Shown: piece after piece, positions 27,436 to 36,167 of the stretch | Layout of the letters: each line of letters opens with the position of its first letter | How positions within the stretch are numbered: position 1 is the stretch's first letter | Assembly: GCF_902489465.1 (NCBI RefSeq) | Contig: NZ_CABTZZ010000005.1 | Location: 19,812-83,811 of the forward strand | DNA length: 64,000 nt | DNA from: an uncultured Varibaculum sp. | GTDB taxonomy: Bacteria > Actinomycetota > Actinomycetes > Actinomycetales > Actinomycetaceae | Direction: 5' to 3' | Program-made: the position numbers and the translations under genes | The notes under the pieces: model-generated | The model's input: only the letters and a program-made list of their open reading frames with translations | The model's database searches: none | What the model was told of the DNA's origin: nothing

Positions 27436-27451
27436 TAGAACGTTTGTTCGT
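27436..27451 (+). promoter_or_regulatory. LexA-type SOS box upstream of uvrA
   Basis: TAGAAC-GTTT-GTTCGT matches the actinobacterial LexA palindrome (TCGAAC, four bases, GTTCGA) at the GAAC/GTTC core plus one flanking base. It ends 11 bases before the uvrA GTG, so a bound repressor would block initiation. LexA control of uvrA is well known; the match here is by eye. Confidence 0.65.
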
Positions 27452-27462
27452 AGGATAGAGGT

Positions 27463-30297
27463 GTGGATGAAAAACTGGTAGTTAAAGGGGCACGAGAACA
27501 CAATCTGCGCAATGTGGGGATTGAGATTCCGCGTGACCAGATGGTGGTGTTTACCGGACTGTCTGGCTCGGGGAAGTCCTCACTGGCCTTCGATACCATT
27601 TTTGCCGAAGGACAGCGCCGCTATGTAGAGTCCCTGTCCTCTTATGCCCGCCAGTTTTTAGGTCGTCTGGATAAACCGGATGTGGATTTTATCGCCGGGC
27701 TATCTCCGGCCGTTTCTATCGATCAAAAATCTACTTCCCGCAATCCGCGTTCTACCGTAGGTACTATTACCGAGGTCTACGACTATTTGCGGTTGCTGTA
27801 TGCCCGCGCCGGGCAGGCCTACTGCCCGGTGTGTGGGGAAAAAATCCAGGCGCAAACCGCTCAGCAAATCGTGGATCGCCTGCTAACTCTGCCAGAAAAA
27901 ACCCGTTTCCAGATATTGGCTCCGGTGGTGCGCGGACGCAAAGGTGAATACAGCGAACTTTTTGCCGAGCTAGTAACCCAGGGATTCTCGGCCGCAGTGG
28001 TAGACGGAGAAACCGTGCGCCTGACCCAGCCCCCGCAACTGGAGCGCAAAATTAAACACGATATTTTTGTGCGGGTCGATCGCCTGGTCATGAAAGAGGG
28101 CGTGCGCACCCGGCTTTCCGACTCGATAGAAACTGCTTTGAAACTGGCAGACGGACTGGTAGTTGTCGATTTTGTGGATCGAGAGGCATCTGATCCCGAG
28201 CGTTCCCGGCGTTTTTCTGAAAACCGCGCCTGTCCCAATGATCACCCCTTACAACTCGAGGAAATAGAGCCGCGAACTTTTTCCTTCAATGCCCCCTATG
28301 GGGCTTGCCCGGATTGTTCGGGGTTAGGGTCTCATCTGGAAGTTGATCCGGAACTGGTGGTTCCCAACCCGGAGCTTGCAATTTCTGAGGGCGCTATTGC
28401 TCCCTGGTCAACTAAAAATAAATACTTAATGCATATGGTTGCGGGCCTGGGGGAGGAACTAGGCTTCGATCTGGATACTCCTTTTAGCAAGCTATCGGGC
28501 TCCCAACAGAAAGCTCTTTTACGTGGACGCGATTACCAGGTAAAAGTAAAGTTCCGGAATCGTTGGGGACGAATGCGCACTTATTCTTCTGGATTTGAGG
28601 GTGCGATCCCTTGGATTATGCGCAAACGAGAGGAAACTGAATCCGAGGTAATGCGCGCGCGGTACGAAGGGTATATGCGCCAAGTTCCCTGCTCTACCTG
28701 TCACGGGGATCGTCTGAAACCGGAAGTTCTGGCAGTAAAAATTGGGGAACTAAATATCGCGGAGTTAACCAAACTATCGATTTCTGCCAGCGGCAAATAC
28801 TTGTCGGAAGTAGAACTGACGGGACCGGCCAAGAAAATCGCCGAGCCAATATTGAAAGAAGTACAGGTACGCCTGCAGTTTTTACAAGATGTGGGTCTAG
28901 GCTATTTGACCTTGGCGCGGGGAGCCGCCACACTCTCAGGGGGAGAAGCCCAGCGGATTCGTCTCGCCACCCAGATTGGTTCCGGTCTGGTAGGGGTACT
29001 TTATGTGCTGGATGAGCCCTCTATTGGGTTACACCAGCGCGATAACCACAAACTAATCGAAACCCTCAAAAAGCTCCGTGACCTTGGAAACACTTTGTTG
29101 GTAGTAGAACATGACGAGGACACTATCCGCGCTAGCGACTGGATAGTCGATATCGGGCCGGAAGCCGGCGAACACGGGGGAGAAGTCCTCTACTCGGGGC
29201 CGATAGCGGGGATTGCTGACTGTAAGCGTTCTCTTACCGGACAGTATCTAACCGGCAAAAAGCAGATTGCAGTCCCCAAAAAACGGCGCAAGATTGAAAA
29301 AGATCGACAAATAAAAATTATTGGGGCGCGGGAAAATAACCTGAAGAATCTCGACGTTTCGATCCCTCTAGGTAAGTTAGTACTGGTCACCGGGGTATCT
29401 GGTTCCGGAAAATCTACTTTGATTAACCAGATAATGTATGAGGCCTTAGCGGCAAAGTTGCAGCGCAAAAAAGTGGTTCCCGGTCGCCATAAAGGGATTG
29501 AAGGCATCGAACACTTGGACAAGGTGGTACATGTAGATCAAAGTCCGATTGGACGTAATCCCCGTTCTAACCCCGCCACCTATACCGGGGTCTGGGATGC
29601 GGTGCGCGCCCTCTTTGCCCAAACCCCCGAGGCGCAGCTGCGCGGATACGGGCCGGGGCGTTTTTCTTTCAACGTCAAAGGAGGACGCTGTGAGGCTTGT
29701 AAAGGAGATGGCACGCTTAAGATTGAAATGAACTTCCTGCCTGATGTGTATGTACCTTGCGAGGTATGCGAGGGCGCACGCTATAACCAGGAAACATTAG
29801 AAATTAAATACCGGGGCAAATCAGTAGCCGAAGTGCTCGATATGCCAATTAGCGAAGCGGCAGAGTTTTTTGCTCCTATAAATAAGATTTCTCGTCACCT
29901 GAACACCCTGGTAGAGGTGGGATTAGGGTATCTGCACCTCGGGCAAAGCGCTACCACCCTTTCTGGTGGGGAAGCCCAGCGGGTAAAACTAGCCAGTGAA
30001 CTCCAGCGCCGCTCCAATGGACGCACTATTTATGTCCTCGATGAACCTACCACCGGGCTACACCTGGAAGATATTCGCAAATTAATGCTGGTTTTGCAGT
30101 CGTTGGTAGACAAGGGCAACTCGGTCATCGTAATCGAACACAATCTGGATGTGATTAAGTGTGCCGATTGGGTAATCGATTTAGGTCCCGAGGGCGGAGA
30201 CGGCGGGGGTACGTTAGTAGCGCAAGGCACCCCGGAACAAGTAGCAAAAGTGAAAACTTCCTACACCGGGCAGTACCTGCGCTCAATGTTGAAGTGA
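27463..30297 (+). CDS. uvrA: Excinuclease ABC subunit A
   Basis: UvrA (944 residues) is the damage-recognising ATPase of nucleotide excision repair. Two ABC cassettes are present. The first has Walker A GLSGSGKSS (residues 32-40) and signature LSGGEAQRI. The second has GVSGSGKST and LSGGEAQRVK. Zinc-binding cysteine pairs are visible (CPVCGEK; CEACKGDG with CEVCEG in the third module), and the UvrB-interaction region lies between. It uses a GTG start after GAGGT. It is preceded by a LexA-type box, which fits damage-inducible expression. Confidence 0.97.
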   Translation: MDEKLVVKGAREHNLRNVGIEIPRDQMVVFTGLSGSGKSSLAFDTIFAEGQRRYVESLSSYARQFLGRLDKPDVDFIAGLSPAVSIDQKSTSRNPRSTVGTITEVYDYLRLLYARAGQAYCPVCGEKIQAQTAQQIVDRLLTLPEKTRFQILAPVVRGRKGEYSELFAELVTQGFSAAVVDGETVRLTQPPQLERKIKHDIFVRVDRLVMKEGVRTRLSDSIETALKLADGLVVVDFVDREASDPERSRRFSENRACPNDHPLQLEEIEPRTFSFNAPYGACPDCSGLGSHLEVDPELVVPNPELAISEGAIAPWSTKNKYLMHMVAGLGEELGFDLDTPFSKLSGSQQKALLRGRDYQVKVKFRNRWGRMRTYSSGFEGAIPWIMRKREETESEVMRARYEGYMRQVPCSTCHGDRLKPEVLAVKIGELNIAELTKLSISASGKYLSEVELTGPAKKIAEPILKEVQVRLQFLQDVGLGYLTLARGAATLSGGEAQRIRLATQIGSGLVGVLYVLDEPSIGLHQRDNHKLIETLKKLRDLGNTLLVVEHDEDTIRASDWIVDIGPEAGEHGGEVLYSGPIAGIADCKRSLTGQYLTGKKQIAVPKKRRKIEKDRQIKIIGARENNLKNLDVSIPLGKLVLVTGVSGSGKSTLINQIMYEALAAKLQRKKVVPGRHKGIEGIEHLDKVVHVDQSPIGRNPRSNPATYTGVWDAVRALFAQTPEAQLRGYGPGRFSFNVKGGRCEACKGDGTLKIEMNFLPDVYVPCEVCEGARYNQETLEIKYRGKSVAEVLDMPISEAAEFFAPINKISRHLNTLVEVGLGYLHLGQSATTLSGGEAQRVKLASELQRRSNGRTIYVLDEPTTGLHLEDIRKLMLVLQSLVDKGNSVIVIEHNLDVIKCADWVIDLGPEGGDGGGTLVAQGTPEQVAKVKTSYTGQYLRSMLK

Positions 30298-30410
30298 CCT
30301 TAATTTGGGTGGGCCACAAGTAAGACTAGCGCTCCTACTTTACGTTTTCGTCTTTTCTGCTGTGCTAATCTACGGAAAAGAGAAACCTATTTTGAATTGG
30401 AGATTCGCCA

Positions 30411-32228
30411 ATGGGAGCTCCCCTTATCGATCTAATGCAATTCACTTCGGTGTCCGCCGCAGTCCTTGATCGGGCTCGCAGACGCCCTCGGCAAATAGCG
30501 GTCGAACGTCCTTCTGCACTGGGCGCAGCCTGGGAAAAGATCTCCGCATCTTCGTTAGGGGACGCTATCCGAGCAGCTGGGTTAGGTTGGATCGGTTTGG
30601 GGCTCAAACCGGGAGATGCGGTCTCTATTTTGGGATCCACCTCTTATGAGTGGATGGTTATGGATTTGGGCGCGCAAGCCGCGGGACTGGTAACGGTACC
30701 AATTTATGAAACCGACTCTTATGAGCAAGTAAAGTGGATTACCCAAAAAGCCCAGGTAAAGGCAATTATTACTGATTCTACGGCACAAGCCAATATGATC
30801 CGTCAGTTGGATAAAGAACCCGAACTAAGTGGGCAAATCTCGGTGGTTTTCTCTCTAGATGATTCGGGATTTACCCGTCTGTTAGAGCATGGGCGCACAA
30901 TCTCCCCCTCTAAGCTAGATGAACGCTTAGAACAAATAAGACTTGATGACCTATGCACTATCGTTTTTACTTCCGGGACTACCGGGCGTCCCAAGGGAGT
31001 GGAAATCACTCACGCCAACTTTTTGCGCCCCCTAAATGCCGTAATCGAGCGGAAAAGTTGGAATGAATGGATTTTTGATCCCGGCGCCCGGGTGATTTAC
31101 TTCTTACCGGTAACCCACGTACTCGCGCGTTTCCTGGGGTATCAGCAGCTGGTAGGCCATGGTACCGCTGCGTTCTTGCCAAATCCGAAGACTATCGTGC
31201 AAGATATGCAGACGTTTAAACCGAATGCGCTGCTAGTGGTACCCAGGGTGCTGGAGAAAATCTATAACGCTGCCGATGCCACCGCTGGTTCCGGGATAAA
31301 GCTGCGGATTTTCCGGATGGCAGCACGCACTGCCGAACAGTGGGCGCGCCTGCAAGAGTCGGGGGGCGAGATTTCTTTCGGACAAAAAGTAAAGATTCGC
31401 ATTGCGCGGCGGCTAGTTTTAAATAAGATTCGTAAGCTTATGGGCGGGAACTTACAGGGGATTGTCTCTGGGGGAGCGCCCATGGCCGAGCGGCTCGGCC
31501 GGTTCTTCATTGGATGCGGAATTGAAGTCTTGCAAGGCTATGGCGCTACCGAAACCACCGGACCGTTGACTATGTCTGACCGAATCGGTAACAAAACCGG
31601 ATACGTGGGACACGCGCTAGTGTGCAACGAAGTGCGTTTGGGAGAGGGCGGCGAGCTGCAGGCACGGGGAGGCTCGATTATGCGGGGATATCACGGGGAA
31701 CCAGAACTCACCAGGGAAGCATTTACCGAGGACGGGTGGCTAAAAACCGGAGATATTGCGCAGATTGATGCGGATGGAAACGTTAAAATTACCGGACGAG
31801 CCAAAGAAATCATTGTGACTGCCGGAGGGAAGAATGTAGCCCCCGAAGTTCTAGAAGAGCGCCTGAAGGGTCATCCCCTAATCTCGCAAGTGATGGTGGT
31901 GGGAGATAATAAACCCTTCGTAGCAGCCCTAGTCACTCTAGATAAAGAAATGCTGCCTACCTGGCTAAAGAATCACGGTATGGCGCAGATGGATGTTACC
32001 CGCGCGGCTCGGGATCCCCGGGTACTGGAAGCCCTGCAGCGGGCAGTCCAACGTACCAATCGGGCAGTGTCCCGGGCAGAATCTATCCGGAAGATCAAAA
32101 TAATTACTACCGATTGGACTACCGAGAACGGAATGCTGACTCCGTCGCTAAAAATCAAGCGTAATCGGATTCGCTCTATCTATCGGGAACAAATCGAGGA
32201 TCTCTATGCCAAGACGGATAAGAAATAG
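30411..32228 (+). CDS. Long-chain acyl-CoA ligase / AMP-forming synthetase, paralog 2
   Basis: This 605-residue ANL-superfamily ligase has P-loop TSGTTGRPKG at residues 187-196, YGATETTG, the hinge TGRAKEIIVTAGGKN and the C-terminal LKIKR lysine region. It aligns along its length with the ligase at 20846-22756. In the 65-residue hinge-to-C-terminal stretch beginning ITGR, about 48 positions are identical by hand count. Substrate chain length cannot be told from sequence. It lies between uvrA and rnpB with about 110 bases upstream, so it probably has its own promoter. Confidence 0.92.
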   Translation: MGAPLIDLMQFTSVSAAVLDRARRRPRQIAVERPSALGAAWEKISASSLGDAIRAAGLGWIGLGLKPGDAVSILGSTSYEWMVMDLGAQAAGLVTVPIYETDSYEQVKWITQKAQVKAIITDSTAQANMIRQLDKEPELSGQISVVFSLDDSGFTRLLEHGRTISPSKLDERLEQIRLDDLCTIVFTSGTTGRPKGVEITHANFLRPLNAVIERKSWNEWIFDPGARVIYFLPVTHVLARFLGYQQLVGHGTAAFLPNPKTIVQDMQTFKPNALLVVPRVLEKIYNAADATAGSGIKLRIFRMAARTAEQWARLQESGGEISFGQKVKIRIARRLVLNKIRKLMGGNLQGIVSGGAPMAERLGRFFIGCGIEVLQGYGATETTGPLTMSDRIGNKTGYVGHALVCNEVRLGEGGELQARGGSIMRGYHGEPELTREAFTEDGWLKTGDIAQIDADGNVKITGRAKEIIVTAGGKNVAPEVLEERLKGHPLISQVMVVGDNKPFVAALVTLDKEMLPTWLKNHGMAQMDVTRAARDPRVLEALQRAVQRTNRAVSRAESIRKIKIITTDWTTENGMLTPSLKIKRNRIRSIYREQIEDLYAKTDKK

Positions 32229-32283
32229 CCCCGGTTCTCTTTCGTACCCTGCCGAGGCTATATCGTCCATAATCGCTTAAGCA

Positions 32284-32633
32284 GATCAGCCGGCCTATAA
32301 GCCGGGTTCTGTACTGGCAAAGCCAGTGGCGACCATCTATCTTAGACCTGCGTTACCGCCTGCCTTTAGCAACCTACCCGCAAGTTAAAAGCGGACCACC
32401 CAACTTGCTGCTTGGTCTTGCTCCGGATGGGGTTTACCTAGCTGGCCAAGTCACCTTGACCACTGGTGGTCTCTTACACCGCCTTTTCACCCTTACCAAC
32501 GCAACGCGTGGCGGTTTGTTTTCTGCGGCACTAGCCCGCGGGTCACCCCGGGTGGCTGTTAGCCATCATCCTGTCCTGTGGAGCCCGGACTTTCCTCGAC
32601 TATCGCTAGCCGCGGCCGCCCGGCCGACTGATC
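32284..32633 (-). ncRNA. rnpB: RNase P RNA
   Basis: The minus strand carries the bacterial type A RNase P RNA. The 5' domain has GTCGAGGAAAGTCCGGGCTCCACAG-like core sequence (plus-strand 32574-32598). The 3' domain has the conserved ACAGAACCCGGCTTAT end. The ends are set by helix P1: the 5' strand at 32622-32633 pairs with 32284-32295 over 12 bp with a single G-U pair. The resulting 350-nt RNA is of expected size. A TATTAT -10 element lies seven bases upstream of the 5' end. Any open frame across this region is a shadow. Confidence 0.93.
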
Positions 32634-32640
32634 CGGGTCA

Positions 32641-32668
32641 ATAATACCCAAATCCGCCCTCTAATCGA
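32641..32668 (-). promoter_or_regulatory. Promoter of rnpB
   Basis: On the minus strand TATTAT (32641-32646) lies seven bases before the RNA 5' end inferred from helix P1. A weak -35 candidate, TCGATT (32663-32668), is 16 bases upstream. The agreement of the -10 position with the independent P1 end supports it. Confidence 0.55.
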
Positions 32669-32745
32669 AAGCAAAGTGCCAGCGGATGGATGCTCCCAGC
32701 TAAACCGGAGGTACCGATTATTCCAGGGTTGCTAGACTGTAAGAC

Positions 32746-33369
32746 ATGGTTGCCTATATAGATATTCACCCAGTTAATCCCCAAGCGCGGCTAATCACGA
32801 AAGCTGCTGACATTATTCGAGATGGGGGCGTGATCGCTTACCCCACGGATTCCGGTTACGCCCTCGGCTGCAAACTTGGAAATAAAGCGGGGCTGGAACG
32901 GATACAAACTATCCGCAAGCTGCCTAAAACCCATAACTTCACCCTTATTTGCCACGATTTTAAGCAATTGGGGAAGTTGGTAATCGTTGATAATTCAGCG
33001 TTTAAGCTGATAAACAGGCTTACCCCCGGGCCGTTTACCTTTATTATGAAGGGCGATAAGGCGGTGCCGCGGATTATGGTTAATCCCAAGAAAAAGACTG
33101 TGGGGGCACGAATTCCCAATCATGTAACTACTTTGGCTCTGGTAGAAGAATTGGGGGAGCCTCTAATGTCCTCCACTTTGATTTTGCCGGACAAGGAAGT
33201 TCCGGAAGCTAACGGCTGGGAAATCCGCGATGAAATCGGTTACCTGTTAGATGCAGTTATCGAAGGACCGGTAGAAGAAGCCCGCCCCACCACGGTTATT
33301 GATCTGAGCGGCTCAGTGCCTGAGGTGGTGCGCCAGGGCGCCGGTGATCTTTCGGATGTAATGATCTAG
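32746..33369 (+). CDS. yciO: YciO/YrdC-Sua5 family protein
   Basis: This 207-residue YrdC-fold protein resembles E. coli YciO more than TsaC/Sua5. It starts YIDIHPVNPQARLI, has YPTDSGYALGCK near residue 35 and KTHNFTLICHD near 62, and ends TTVIDLSG...VVRQGAGD. TsaC/Sua5 proteins make threonylcarbamoyl-AMP for tRNA t6A; YciO-type proteins share the fold but their role is less certain. The stop overlaps the rarA GTG by one base (TAGTG), so the two are translationally coupled. Confidence 0.9.
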   Translation: MVAYIDIHPVNPQARLITKAADIIRDGGVIAYPTDSGYALGCKLGNKAGLERIQTIRKLPKTHNFTLICHDFKQLGKLVIVDNSAFKLINRLTPGPFTFIMKGDKAVPRIMVNPKKKTVGARIPNHVTTLALVEELGEPLMSSTLILPDKEVPEANGWEIRDEIGYLLDAVIEGPVEEARPTTVIDLSGSVPEVVRQGAGDLSDVMI

Positions 33370-34721
33370 TGGATCTTTTCCAACAGGCCGCGCTTAACGA
33401 ACAGGGGATCCCCGCGTTCTCGGACACCGCGCCCTTGGCGGTGCGGATGCGGCCGCTCAGTATTGACGAGGTAGTCGGACAAGCACACTTGCTGGAGCCG
33501 GGTTCTCCCTTGCGACGGCTTTTAGAACCTCAAGGCAGCGCCGGACAAGTTAGCTCTATTATTTTTTATGGGCCGCCGGGCACGGGGAAAACCACGCTTG
33601 CCTATTTGGTAGCCACCGCCTCGCAGCGTAACTTCGTGGAGGTCAGCGCGGTTTCTGCCGGGGTTAAAGAAGTACGGGCTGTTATAAAGCAGGCACGCGA
33701 GCAGCTACGCGCCACTGGTAAACAAACCGTGCTTTTTGTGGACGAGGTACATCGTTTCTCCAAGTCCCAGCAAGACGCCCTTCTGCCGGCGGTGGAAAAT
33801 TCTTGGGTTATTTTGGTAGCTGCCACTACCGAGAATCCTTCCTTTTCCATAGTTTCTCCGTTGCTTTCGCGCTCTTTGCTGCTCACTTTAAACCCGCTAA
33901 ATAAGCAGGACGTGAAAGGAGTACTGCGCCGCGCCCTTACCGATGAACGCGGACTGAAAGGTAAGGTAACTGCTGACGAGGACGCTTTAAATCGCCTCGC
34001 GGATTTGGGGGGAGCCGACGGACGCAAAGCGCTTACCTTACTAGAGGCCGCCGCTGAGGGGGCGTTAACGGCGGGGCGTAGCGCCCTCAGCACTGAAGAT
34101 ATAGCTCGCGCCGCCGACACTGCAATAGTGAAATATGATCGCGATGATCACTACGACGTTATCAGTGCCTTCATAAAATCCATGCGTGGTTCCGACGTCG
34201 ATGCTACCTTGCATTACTTGGCACGCATGATCGAAGGGGGAGAAGACCCGCGTTTTATTGCGCGGAGAATCATGATTTGTGCCAGTGAGGACGTGGGGAT
34301 GGCAGATCCGGAAGCACTAGAAATTGCAGTCAGCGCTGCCCAGGCAGTCCAGATGATCGGAATGCCGGAGGGGAGGATTATTTTGGCACAGGCAGCCGTG
34401 GCAGTAGCGACCGCCCCGAAATCCAATGCCTCCTATTTGGGAATTGAAGCCGCCATTAAAGATGTGCGTGCCGGGAAAAGCGACCCGGTGCCTAGCCATC
34501 TGCGTGATTCTCATTACGCTGATGCTAAAAAAATGGGAGTGTCTGGATATAAATATGCGCATAATTATCCGCACCATATTGTTACGCAAACTTATCTACC
34601 TGCGTCGTTAGTTGGAACTCAGTATTATCACCCGACCGATAACGGCTACGAAGATTTGGTATCTAAGCGTTTGCATACTATCCGAGGCATTTTGGCAAAT
34701 GGCAATGGTAAGCAGAAATAA
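33369..34721 (+). CDS. rarA: Replication-associated recombination protein A (RarA/MgsA AAA ATPase)
   Basis: This 450-residue AAA+ ATPase is related to clamp-loader subunits and acts at stalled replication forks. Walker A GPPGTGKT is at residues 68-75, Walker B FVDEVHRFS lies near 125, and sensor 1 is ATTENPSF. The C-terminal tetramerisation region holds the family signature SDVDATLHYLARMIEGGEDP. The GTG start overlaps the upstream stop. Length and domain order are normal. Confidence 0.95.
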   Translation: MDLFQQAALNEQGIPAFSDTAPLAVRMRPLSIDEVVGQAHLLEPGSPLRRLLEPQGSAGQVSSIIFYGPPGTGKTTLAYLVATASQRNFVEVSAVSAGVKEVRAVIKQAREQLRATGKQTVLFVDEVHRFSKSQQDALLPAVENSWVILVAATTENPSFSIVSPLLSRSLLLTLNPLNKQDVKGVLRRALTDERGLKGKVTADEDALNRLADLGGADGRKALTLLEAAAEGALTAGRSALSTEDIARAADTAIVKYDRDDHYDVISAFIKSMRGSDVDATLHYLARMIEGGEDPRFIARRIMICASEDVGMADPEALEIAVSAAQAVQMIGMPEGRIILAQAAVAVATAPKSNASYLGIEAAIKDVRAGKSDPVPSHLRDSHYADAKKMGVSGYKYAHNYPHHIVTQTYLPASLVGTQYYHPTDNGYEDLVSKRLHTIRGILANGNGKQK

Positions 34722-34735
34722 GCTAGTCTAAAACA

Positions 34736-34832
34736 GTTGTCTACAGACAACCCTGGGGTCTTAGCCCGCGTGGTGACCCCACCGGCAATACCGGTGAATG
34801 AAAATTGAAGAACACATACAGGAGAAAACAAA
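34736..34832 (+). promoter_or_regulatory. Hairpin-rich leader of rpsD
   Basis: Three tandem hairpins lie between rarA and rpsD: GTTGTC/GACAAC (34736-34741, 34746-34751), GGGGTC/GACCCC (34755-34760, 34775-34780) and ACCGG/CCGGT (34781-34785, 34791-34795). The ribosome site CAGGAG follows. S4 regulates its own operon in other bacteria, so an autoregulatory leader is plausible, but no known motif was matched. Confidence 0.4.
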
Positions 34833-35456
34833 ATGGCAAATAAACGTGCACGTAAGCAGGTTCGACTATCTCGCGCTCTGGGGATCGCGCTGACCCCCAA
34901 GGCACAGCGTTACTTCGACCGCCGCCCCTATGGGCCGGGTGAACATGGACGGGCTCGCCGTCGCAGCGAATCTGACTACGCGATCCGTTTGAAGGAAAAA
35001 CAGCGTCTGCGTGCCCAATACAATATCCGCGAGGCTCAGATGCGCCGCCTATTCGAAGAGGCGCGGCGGATTAAGGGCATGACCGGTGAAAACCTGATCG
35101 TACTGCTAGAGTCCCGTTTGGATGCCCTGGTCTTACGTTCTGGTTTTGCCCGCACCATGCCACAGGCTCGGCAGACAGTAGTTCACCGTCACGTGCTGGT
35201 CGATGGCAAGCAGGTTGACCGCCCCTCCTACCGGGTAAAGCCTGGTCAGGTTATCCAGATTTGCCCCAAGTCCCAGACTAAAGATCCCTTTATTGTGGCG
35301 GCAGCGGGTTCTCACCGCGATGTGCTACCGGATGTGCCCCCCTATTTGGATGTGAACTTAGAACAGCTACAGGCAACCTATTTGCGACTTCCTGAGCGTG
35401 ATGAAATCCCAGTAATCTGCGATCTGCAGATGGTGGTTGAGCACTACTCACGCTAA
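34833..35456 (+). CDS. rpsD: 30S ribosomal protein S4
   Basis: S4 (207 residues) nucleates 30S assembly by binding 16S rRNA. The N-terminal region reads KRARKQVRLSRALGI, and there is a central RNA-binding S4 domain (about residues 95-160) with LESRLDALVLRSGFA. There are no zinc cysteines at the N-terminus, so this is the C-minus form. It stands apart from the usual rpoA operon, as a single gene between rarA and the DUF948 gene, and is closed by a strong terminator. Confidence 0.97.
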   Translation: MANKRARKQVRLSRALGIALTPKAQRYFDRRPYGPGEHGRARRRSESDYAIRLKEKQRLRAQYNIREAQMRRLFEEARRIKGMTGENLIVLLESRLDALVLRSGFARTMPQARQTVVHRHVLVDGKQVDRPSYRVKPGQVIQICPKSQTKDPFIVAAAGSHRDVLPDVPPYLDVNLEQLQATYLRLPERDEIPVICDLQMVVEHYSR

Positions 35457-35470
35457 GTAATTATTCTTGT

Positions 35471-35514
35471 TGCCTGATGCCTCCCGATTTTTCGGGGGGC
35501 ATCAGGCATATTTT
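35471..35514 (+). terminator. Rho-independent terminator of rpsD
   Basis: A 17-bp stem with one G-U pair (arms 35471-35487 and 35492-35508), TTTT loop, is followed by TATTTT. It begins 15 bases after the rpsD stop and is one of the clearest intrinsic terminators in the window. Confidence 0.85.
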
Positions 35515-35587
35515 GCTTGGTTCTGACACTGATGCTCGGTAGGGTAAAATCCAGCTATACACAAGCATTCTTTAGGAAGGAAGAACA

Positions 35588-35941
35588 ATGAGCGTGGGTG
35601 AGGTTGCTTCATTAATCGCCGCTTTAGCGTTTTTGCTACTGGTCGTGTTTCTGGCGATACCTCTATGGAAGCTGGGGAAAGTATTTGACCAGCTTCAAGG
35701 ATCAATTAAGCAGGTAGCAGCGGATACGGGCGATACCGTTAAGGAAGTTTCCCAAACGGTACGGGATGCCAACGCCCAGTTGGTGCGGGTCGATGCAGTT
35801 ACCACTTCCGCAGCGCAGGTTGCACAGGATATCTCTGCGGTTTCTACCTTGGTTTCTTCTACCTTTGCCGGCCCTTTGATTAAACTCTCTGCCTTTTCTT
35901 ACGCCGCCCGGAGAATGTTTAACCGGAAAGGGCAAGACTAA
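35588..35941 (+). CDS. DUF948 family membrane protein
   Basis: This 117-residue protein has one N-terminal membrane span (about residues 7-28) and an amphipathic helical stretch rich in Val, Thr, Gln and Asp, a pattern of DUF948 proteins. Function is unknown. A strong AGGAAGGA site precedes the ATG. The stop overlaps the start of the next small gene (TAATG). It lies before alaS in the standard actinobacterial order. Confidence 0.85.
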   Translation: MSVGEVASLIAALAFLLLVVFLAIPLWKLGKVFDQLQGSIKQVAADTGDTVKEVSQTVRDANAQLVRVDAVTTSAAQVAQDISAVSTLVSSTFAGPLIKLSAFSYAARRMFNRKGQD

Positions 35942-36117
35942 TGAAGAAACTAGTGAAACTGGGAATTGCCGTGGCGGTTGTGGGTGCTATTGCGTATTCG
36001 ATACCCCCGGTACGTCAGCGGATACAAGCTGCCGGAGCCGCTTTCCAGAAAGATTTTGAAGTCCGAGAAAGGCAATTGCGGGCGGCGTTAATGCCACAAA
36101 CCACCCCCTTAAGTTAA
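35941..36117 (+). CDS. Small single-span membrane protein before alaS
   Basis: This 58-residue open frame begins MKKLVKLGIAV, has one hydrophobic segment (about residues 6-21) and then a basic, Gln/Arg-rich tail. Its ATG overlaps the DUF948 stop by one base and it ends 50 bases before alaS, so it is embedded in the operon. Actinobacterial genomes often have a short hypothetical protein at this spot. I could not assign a function. The overlap and membrane pattern support it being real. Confidence 0.7.
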   Translation: MKKLVKLGIAVAVVGAIAYSIPPVRQRIQAAGAAFQKDFEVRERQLRAALMPQTTPLS

Positions 36118-36167
36118 TCGCATGTTCAATAGGAGGTAGCTCCTCCTCACTAAGATCTAGAGGCATA

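Noticed and set aside
32405..32644. Open frame of 79 codons on the plus strand
   Set aside because: It lies antisense to the RNase P RNA, whose conserved core and P1 pairing explain the sequence.
33602..34120. 172-codon minus-strand frame
   Set aside because: It is the antisense shadow of rarA and shows low-complexity Ser/Ala/Arg composition without a ribosome site.
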